A stretch of 39,787 nucleotides of DNA from CAWUIO01 sp963922455 (GTDB lineage: Bacteria; Bacteroidota; Bacteroidia; Cytophagales; Microscillaceae), in contig CAWUIO010000064.1 in the NCBI GenBank assembly GCA_963922455.1, positions 1-39,787 on the forward strand, given 5' to 3'. How positions within the stretch are numbered: position 1 is the stretch's first letter; every line of letters begins with the position of its first letter. The position numbers were made by a program, and so were the translations under genes. Below, in pieces: positions 34,682 through 39,787 of the stretch. The notes under the pieces were generated by a model. It was not told the DNA's origin. It searched no databases and saw only the letters and a program-made list of their open reading frames with translations.

Positions 34682-36028
34682 TTATACAACACTTCGGATG
34701 AGGCTAGGAAAGGCAATGATCAGCCCAATAAACAATACCTGAATGATGATAAAAGGCACAATCCCCCGGTAAAGCTGTTGGGTGGTGATGCTATCGGGGG
34801 CCACTCCTTTTAAATAAAAAAGCGAAAAGCCAAAGGGCGGGGTCAGGAAGGAAGTTTGTAGATTCATCGCAATCAAGATGCCGACCCAGAGCATATCTAC
34901 CTCCAAGGCATCAAAAATCGGGGTCACCACCGGCACGATGATAAAAATAATCTCGATAAAATCTATAAAAAAACCCGCCACAAAAATAATCACCATCACC
35001 AGGAAGAGAAAAGCCATAGGAGAAAGGTTGGCCCCGGTAATTAAATCTACCAAATAAACATCCCCGCCCAAGGTGCGGAATATAAGCGAGAAGGTCGTGG
35101 CCCCCAACAAAATCCAAAAGACCATACACGTCAAATGGGTGGTTTGCTCCATCACTTCTTTCAGGATTTTCCAGCTAAAAGCCCCCTGAATGACTGTGAG
35201 GACGGTCGCTCCCAAAGCCCCCACAGCGGCGGCCTCGGTGGGCGAAGCAATCCCCGCAAAAATAGACCCCAGTACGGCCACGATTAACAAAAAAGGCAAG
35301 ACAAATGCTTTGACCACCCGCAAGAAGAATCCCTTGCCCCGGAATTCTTTTAATTCCTCAGCCGAAATGGCTGGGGCCACGTCTTGGCTTAGGTTTGATA
35401 CCAAGGCAATATAAATAATGTATACCACCACCAACAAAAGCCCGGGTAGGAGCGCGGCCGAAAAGATGGCCCCCACATCCACCGATACATTCCCCCGGCT
35501 ACTGCTATTGATCGTGTCGGCCAGTAAGACCAAAACAATCGAGGGCGGAATAATCTGCCCCAAAGTCCCCGAAGACGCAATCGTTCCCGTGGCCAGCTCC
35601 GGTTTATAGCCTCGTTTTAGCATGGTAGGCAAACTAATGAGGCCCATGGTCACCACGGTCGCGCCCACGATCCCCGTAGAAGCCGCCAAAAGGGCCCCCA
35701 CAATGACCACCGAAATCGCTAAGCCTCCCCGCATTTGCCCAAAAAGCAAGGCCATGGTTTCCAAAAGTCCCTCAGCCAAGCCAGATTTTTCCAGCATAAT
35801 GCCCATAAAGATAAAGAGGGGAATGGCGATGAGTACGTAATTCTTCATCGTACCCATAATCCGGGAAGCCAGTAAACTGAAGTCGGAAAAGCTAAAATAA
35901 TCCGGAGCAAAGATCGTAACGCCCAAGCCAAACAGTACCGCTACCCCACCTAGGGTAAACGACACCGGGTAGCCCAGCAAAATGAGGATGAAAATAACCG
36001 CAAATAAAACAATAGCTAATATCTCCAT
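34682..36028 (-). CDS. dctM: TRAP transporter large membrane subunit
   Basis: 448 aa, very hydrophobic, about 12 helices. Typical DctM blocks are IPLFIFMGIMLEKSGLAEGL, TGTIASSGTLGQIIPPSIV and FIDFIEIIFIIVPVVTPIF. It forms the sodium-driven transport channel with the small subunit and accepts ligand from the periplasmic binding protein. It starts 6 bp after the stop of the small-subunit gene, so the two are in one transcript. Confidence 0.95.
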   Translation of the reverse strand: MEILAIVLFAVIFILILLGYPVSFTLGGVAVLFGLGVTIFAPDYFSFSDFSLLASRIMGTMKNYVLIAIPLFIFMGIMLEKSGLAEGLLETMALLFGQMRGGLAISVVIVGALLAASTGIVGATVVTMGLISLPTMLKRGYKPELATGTIASSGTLGQIIPPSIVLVLLADTINSSSRGNVSVDVGAIFSAALLPGLLLVVVYIIYIALVSNLSQDVAPAISAEELKEFRGKGFFLRVVKAFVLPFLLIVAVLGSIFAGIASPTEAAAVGALGATVLTVIQGAFSWKILKEVMEQTTHLTCMVFWILLGATTFSLIFRTLGGDVYLVDLITGANLSPMAFLFLVMVIIFVAGFFIDFIEIIFIIVPVVTPIFDALEVDMLWVGILIAMNLQTSFLTPPFGFSLFYLKGVAPDSITTQQLYRGIVPFIIIQVLFIGLIIAFPSLIRSVV

Positions 36029-36034
36029 GGTCGT

Positions 36035-36556
36035 TTAGGCTTGGGTAGGCAAGGGTTCAGGTTTGGAAAGAAGGGTCTGCAAAGACCGCAGAACTGAGGC
36101 CAAGGCTTGCAGAAACATTAGGGCAAAAGCCAGGACCATGGAAAATTTGAGTATATACAGGGCAGGAAGTCCCCCGGGTTGGGGAGAACGCTCTCCTATT
36201 TGGAAGGAAGCCAGCGCATAGTTATACGAAACATACAAAACCACGACACACCAGGGCAATAAAAATAAAATCCCCCCAATGAGGTTGACCCAAGCTTGCC
36301 CACGGGGACTCATTTTACTGTAAAATACGTCTACCCGCACGTGGGTGTCTTTTTGAAAGGCATAGGCCCCACCCAGCAAAAAGATGAAAGCAAAAAAGTA
36401 CACTTCCAGCTCAATAACCCAGATATAGGTAAAATTAAAAAAATAGCGGGTGAGCACGTCTACCCCTATAAGCAAAACCAGGAAGGCTGTCAAATACCCC
36501 GCTGCTTTGCCCAAGGCAGCACAAACCCCCTCTAAGATGCGAATAATCTGATTCAT
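36035..36556 (-). CDS. dctQ: TRAP transporter small membrane subunit
   Basis: 173 aa with four membrane helices and the DctQ-type signature LIGVDVLTRYFFNFTYIWVIELEVYFF. It partners the large subunit in carrying an organic acid with sodium. It is the first gene of the QMP unit and lies 80 bp after the monooxygenase gene on the same strand; that gap contains no terminator, so cotranscription with the monooxygenase is possible. Confidence 0.92.
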   Translation of the reverse strand: MNQIIRILEGVCAALGKAAGYLTAFLVLLIGVDVLTRYFFNFTYIWVIELEVYFFAFIFLLGGAYAFQKDTHVRVDVFYSKMSPRGQAWVNLIGGILFLLPWCVVVLYVSYNYALASFQIGERSPQPGGLPALYILKFSMVLAFALMFLQALASVLRSLQTLLSKPEPLPTQA

Positions 36557-36636
36557 AAAATCCCAAAATTTGGCTTGAAGGTAAAGGCAAATTTGTAGAA
36601 TTCAATCGCCTCTCTGCAAATATCCGGCAGGCAAGT

Positions 36637-38172
36637 TTAATTTTTGGGGCTCAGGGCCTCGGTTTTGGCTAGAGCTTCCGCTTGGAGGACCTCATAATCT
36701 TCCAATTGGGCACTCTGGGTTTCTTTGCGGTAGCTCACGGTTAGCTTGGGCCACAAGGTAGTATTTTCTCCCTCTTGGTTCAGGTACCAGCTGCTACAGC
36801 CCTGCATCCAAACCGTTTTAGGCATTTCGGCTTTCATCTCTTCAAAGAAGCGGTCTTGACTTTCTTTCTTCAAGTTGAGATACCAGGTGGGTTCTTGTTT
36901 CTCGAGATGTTGCAAGTAGGAGAGAATGTAATTAATTTGCGACTCGATCATATGAATAATGGAGTTGTGCCCCAGCCCCGTATTGGGGCCAACCATAAAC
37001 AAAAGGTTGGGAAAATTATGGATGCTAATCCCGTAAAAAGTCCGGGCCCCATCTTCTTGCCACTGCCGGATGAGGTCTTTTTTTTCCAAGCCCTGTACCT
37101 GAATGGGGATGGCCATATCGGCTACTTGAAAACCGGTACCCAATAAAATAGCGTCAAACTCCCGCTCCACCCCGTTTTTGCTAAGGATGCTGTGGGGACG
37201 GATTTCTGCAATGCCACTGGTTTCCAGAGAAACGTGCTCCCGCGATAAAGCGGGGTAATAATCATCACTTACCAGTACGCGCTTGCAGCCAATTGTATAA
37301 TCAGGCTTGAGCTTTTTGCGTAGTTCCGGGTTTTGTACCGACTTGTGGAGGTGCTTCTCGGCTCGCTTTTGAGCCATCTTTCTCACCCGCAGGTTGCCCG
37401 TAAAACCCAGCCCCAGTAATTCCTGAAACCAATACAGCCTCTCTCGGTAGCCTAAGCGAATCCAATCTAATTGGCGAAACAAAAACTTCTCCCACCCATA
37501 AAAGGCGCGGTCATCCCGAGGGGCAATCCAGGGCGGGGTTCTTTGGTATATGGTAAGTTGTGAAGCCTTGGGGGCAACTTGGGGCACAAATTGAATGGCA
37601 CTGGCCCCGGTACCGATTACAGCCACTTTTTTACCCCTTAGATCATACGCGTGGTCCCATTGGGCCGAATGCATAAGCTTTCCCGCAAAAGATGCCAAAC
37701 CGGGAATTTCTGGAAAGTTGGGGCGGTTCAAAGGACCTAGCCCAGCACAGACTACACGGGCCTCCATGCGATGGCCCTGGGCAGAAGATAGCCGCCATGT
37801 GCCCCGCTCTTTTTGAAAAGATAATTTGGTGATTTCGGTATTAAGCCGAATTTTATCGGCCAGCTCGTGTTTCCGAATACAGTCTTGCATGTAGGCCAAA
37901 ATTTCGGGCTGACTAGCATATTTGCGTGACCAATTCGGGTTGGGGCTAAATGAAAAGGAATACAAATGAGAAGGAATATCGCAAGCGCAACCCGGGTAGA
38001 CATTTTCTCGCCAAGTCCCGCCAATTTCCGAAGCGCGTTCCAAGATAATAAAATTGTGATACCCCGCCATTTTCAAGCGGATGGCCAGGCCAATGCCGGC
38101 AAAACCTGCCCCAATGATGGCAATTTGATAGGGTGCCTGCTGCGGTTTCTCCATAGTGTTATTGTTTGGCAA
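36637..38172 (-). CDS. Flavin monooxygenase, Baeyer-Villiger type
   Basis: 511 aa. FAD site GAGFAG at 21-26 and NADPH site GTGASA at 187-192. Between them lies F162-x-G164-x3-H168-x3-W172-D173, an exact match to the type I Baeyer-Villiger fingerprint FxGxxxHxxxW(P/D). EIGGTWRENVYPGCACDIPSH is the other block typical of this group. It should insert oxygen into a ketone to form an ester or lactone, using NADPH and O2, in the cytoplasm; related proteins can act on sulfur or nitrogen instead. The substrate is unknown. The start may be at 38172 or at the second Met (residue 7). The TRAP genes follow by 80 bp. Confidence 0.9.
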   Translation of the reverse strand: MPNNNTMEKPQQAPYQIAIIGAGFAGIGLAIRLKMAGYHNFIILERASEIGGTWRENVYPGCACDIPSHLYSFSFSPNPNWSRKYASQPEILAYMQDCIRKHELADKIRLNTEITKLSFQKERGTWRLSSAQGHRMEARVVCAGLGPLNRPNFPEIPGLASFAGKLMHSAQWDHAYDLRGKKVAVIGTGASAIQFVPQVAPKASQLTIYQRTPPWIAPRDDRAFYGWEKFLFRQLDWIRLGYRERLYWFQELLGLGFTGNLRVRKMAQKRAEKHLHKSVQNPELRKKLKPDYTIGCKRVLVSDDYYPALSREHVSLETSGIAEIRPHSILSKNGVEREFDAILLGTGFQVADMAIPIQVQGLEKKDLIRQWQEDGARTFYGISIHNFPNLLFMVGPNTGLGHNSIIHMIESQINYILSYLQHLEKQEPTWYLNLKKESQDRFFEEMKAEMPKTVWMQGCSSWYLNQEGENTTLWPKLTVSYRKETQSAQLEDYEVLQAEALAKTEALSPKN

Positions 38173-38203
38173 TCAATTGCTTATATACGGGTGAATCGGC
38201 TCA

Positions 38204-38333
38204 GGGGCTGCCCCCGGCGATGGGCTTTGGGTACCCAGGATGTAGGAGGGTGCCGCCGGGGTCGGGCTTTCGCTACTCGCCGGCCCACGCTCAGCCAGCG
38301 GCGGGCTCAAACAGGCCGCTCTATCCCTCAGCC
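38204..38333 (-). repeat. Intergenic structured repeat, copy H (variant hairpin)
   Basis: Distal stem CCCCGGCG (38212-38219) with CGCCGGGG (38254-38261), then GGGCTTTCGCTACTCG, a replacement hairpin (GCCC...CGCT with AGCG...GGGC) in place of CTGCCTTTCC...GAGCTC, and CCGCTCTATCCC. It shares the replacement hairpin with copy A. It lies between two minus-strand genes, and is in the opposite orientation to the copies that follow stop codons. Confidence 0.9.
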
Positions 38334-38394
38334 AGAAAAATGATGTAAATGCTAACTTTCTTTACCCAGGGGTAAGTCTACTAGTGGCAAAACC

Positions 38395-38739
38395 TTAACC
38401 TCCCGATTTTTTGGCTTTATATCCCTTAGCATGAAGGAGTTCCAAGACTTTATCCCGGAAATCACCTTGGATCAAAATTTCTCCATCTTTGGCCGAACCT
38501 CCCACCCCACACTTCGATTTCAAGAATTTTCCCAATTCTTTCAAGTCTTCTTCCTGGCCCACAAAACCGCTCACCAAGGTCACGGCTTTGCCCTTCCGCT
38601 TTTTTTTATCCAAGCTTACTTTTAACTGCTGTTGATTGGGCGCTAAGGTGTCTTCCTCAGGGCTTTGATTGTCTTCATATTGATAGTCCGGATTGGTCGA
38701 ATATACCACCCCCAATCGGTCTTTCCAGTCTTTTGCCAT
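38395..38739 (-). CDS. yciH: SUI1/eIF1-like translation factor (YciH family)
   Basis: 114 aa. The first 50 residues are polar and probably flexible. The SUI1 fold follows: KGKAVTLVSGFVGQEEDL, KELGKFLKSKCGVGGSAKDG and EILIQGDFRDKVLELLHAKG, the basic loop and GGxxKDG motif typical of eIF1 and bacterial YciH. YciH can influence start-codon selection in bacteria and may act as a translation modulator under stress; the precise role is unsettled. A perfect inverted repeat sits directly upstream of its start codon. Confidence 0.92.
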   Translation of the reverse strand: MAKDWKDRLGVVYSTNPDYQYEDNQSPEEDTLAPNQQQLKVSLDKKKRKGKAVTLVSGFVGQEEDLKELGKFLKSKCGVGGSAKDGEILIQGDFRDKVLELLHAKGYKAKKSGG

Positions 38740-38740
38740 A

Positions 38741-38756
38741 AGAATAGGTCTATTCT
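38741..38756. promoter_or_regulatory. Perfect inverted repeat just before the yciH start codon
   Basis: AGAATAG-GT-CTATTCT, seven perfect pairs with a 2-nt centre, one base upstream of the yciH ATG. It would lie in the leader and could be a protein-binding operator or a small hairpin that hides the start site. No other copy was noticed in the window. Confidence 0.5.
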
Positions 38757-39489
38757 GTGATAAGTAATTCCTAAATATAAGAAATATTCTGCTTGCCTAA
38801 GGATTCCCAAGGTAAGAAAAGGACTGCCTCATTGGGAATTTACCAAGCCTAATCCATGACAAAATGCGTCCCTGTAAAGTTGGTAGGTGTAAAATAACTG
38901 TTTTTTATCTGTATAATAAGGGGATTAGTACCTGTTTTAGAGATGTTTGTCGAATCCGCCTAGATGAAACGCAACTTTTTTTAAAAAGGAACAAGGCTTG
39001 AGGTTTAGCCGTATAAATCATGTAAGTTTTTATCAGAAAAGTCTGGTAAGGTGTAAAAAAGAAAAATTTGAGCTTAGTTCTTTTGGAGGTTAGTAAACCT
39101 TGGATAAACAACTTATTGGATATAAGTTTCATAAATATCCAAGAAAATCCGCATTAAAGCCTATTTAATATGCTTTTTCTGGAGTATAAGTATGAACTAC
39201 GGCTTCAATTTTTTAATATTGTAACAATGTTTATACTTTGATGCACAAAATCTTACATTCAGCGTACAAGGACCATTATAATCTCACTTATTTGAATGAG
39301 TTATACACACCAACCACATTAAATGCATTGAGTATTTGTTGAGTTCTGGGTTAAATTACCAAAACGGCACTCAATTATTCCCAATTGTATTACTTTCAAA
39401 CATTGCGTATACATTCTACCAGTTATGGAAGGTTTGTGTCTGCGCTTTTTGTATTCCTAATGAACAACAGTATTATCAATCTTCTTCTT
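38757..39489. other. Divergent AT-rich intergenic region, no gene seen
   Basis: About 730 bases between yciH (minus) and the partial gene at 39490 (plus). No credible gene, repeat copy or RNA was found. It should hold both promoters, but only partial -7-like matches were seen. Confidence 0.55.
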
Positions 39490-39787
39490 ATGAAAACGTT
39501 TACTACCCTTTGGAGGGCCTGTCTTGGCTTTCTGATCGTATCCTTCTTCACGCTGGATGTAGCCCACGCCCAGCTGAATGTCTATGAGGCCGAAGATGCC
39601 GTCATTGTCGGGGCTCGGGCCCGTAACTCTTCCACAGCCAGTGGGGGCCGCATGGTTGACTTTCAATTCCCTAGTGGAGATTATGTAGAATGGACTGTAC
39701 GGGCAAGTAACACGGGCCGTCACATTCTCAGTTTTTTCTATCAGCTCGGTTGGGGCGACGACCGCCCCTTGGAGCTTTCGGTAAACG
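39490..39787 (+). CDS. Secreted protein with N-terminal CBM6/CBM35-like module (partial, runs off the end)
   Basis: 99 codons are visible. The start MKTFTTLWRACLGFLIVSFF gives a signal peptide ending VAHAQ; an in-frame ATG 30 nt upstream (39460) is possible. After the signal, LNVYEAEDAVIVGARARNSS, SGGRMVDFQFPSGDYVEWTV and DDRPLELSVN match the order of blocks in CBM6/CBM35 carbohydrate-binding modules. The rest of the protein, probably an enzyme or further modules, lies beyond the window, so the catalytic type cannot be told. Confidence 0.8.
   Translation, partial: MKTFTTLWRACLGFLIVSFFTLDVAHAQLNVYEAEDAVIVGARARNSSTASGGRMVDFQFPSGDYVEWTVRASNTGRHILSFFYQLGWGDDRPLELSVN

Noticed and set aside
37966..38348. 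Plus-strand open frames over repeat copy H and the start of the monooxygenase gene
   Set aside because: They overlap a well-supported minus-strand gene and the repeat; the protein is Arg/Pro-rich low-complexity sequence typical of a shadow frame.

Overview
The window looks like a piece of a Bacteroidota chromosome, probably from the Cytophagia/Saprospiria side of the phylum. The evidence is a SusC/SusD pair, lipoproteins with a plain Cys lipobox, a TAnnTTTG-type -7 promoter element, weak Shine-Dalgarno use, and a Bacteroidota-type prfA and uvrB. I cannot name the genus from sequence alone. Housekeeping genes (prfA, uvrB, a SUI1/YciH-like factor) alternate with accessory metabolic loci. No transposase, phage gene, CRISPR array, tRNA or rRNA was found.

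Layout. 1-1.6 kb: two inverted copies of an intergenic repeat and a minus-strand membrane protein of unknown function. 1.7-12.0 kb: a tight six-gene plus-strand operon (SGNH hydrolase, SLC13/DASS transporter, SusC, SusD, LTD-domain lipoprotein, alpha/beta-hydrolase lipoprotein) closed by a hairpin terminator. 12.2-16.2 kb: sulfatase, Tat-exported sarcosine-oxidase-like flavoenzyme, short-chain dehydrogenase-like protein. 16.3-22.0 kb (minus): unknown protein, prfA, SF1 helicase, a 94-aa protein and a 58-aa protein with its own terminator. 22.5-28.7 kb: outer-membrane barrel, FHA-FHA-ABCG transporter (minus), uvrB (plus). 28.7-29.8 kb: about 1 kb without a clear gene, holding a dense chain of perfect hairpins that looks like a structured RNA. 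29.8-32.6 kb (minus): NIP-like aquaporin and PQQ-type beta-propeller protein. 33.5-38.7 kb (minus): TRAP transporter QMP, Baeyer-Villiger-type monooxygenase, SUI1-like factor. The last 300 bases start a secreted protein with a CBM6/35-like module that runs off the end.

How genes work together. The six-gene operon reads as an outside-to-inside uptake route: surface hydrolase and LTD lipoprotein, SusCD outer-membrane import, periplasmic SGNH hydrolase, then a sodium-coupled carboxylate (or sulfate) carrier. It has no glycoside hydrolase, so I infer an ester or carboxylate substrate rather than a plain glycan. The TRAP genes form a second organic-acid uptake unit, 80 bp behind a flavin monooxygenase.

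The most unusual feature is a repeat of about 130 bp found eight times (plus one likely fragment), always between genes. It has invariant blocks, and its terminal stem differs in sequence from copy to copy while staying perfectly paired. That compensatory change argues for a conserved RNA or DNA structure. Five copies sit 3-36 nt after a stop codon in the same relative orientation.
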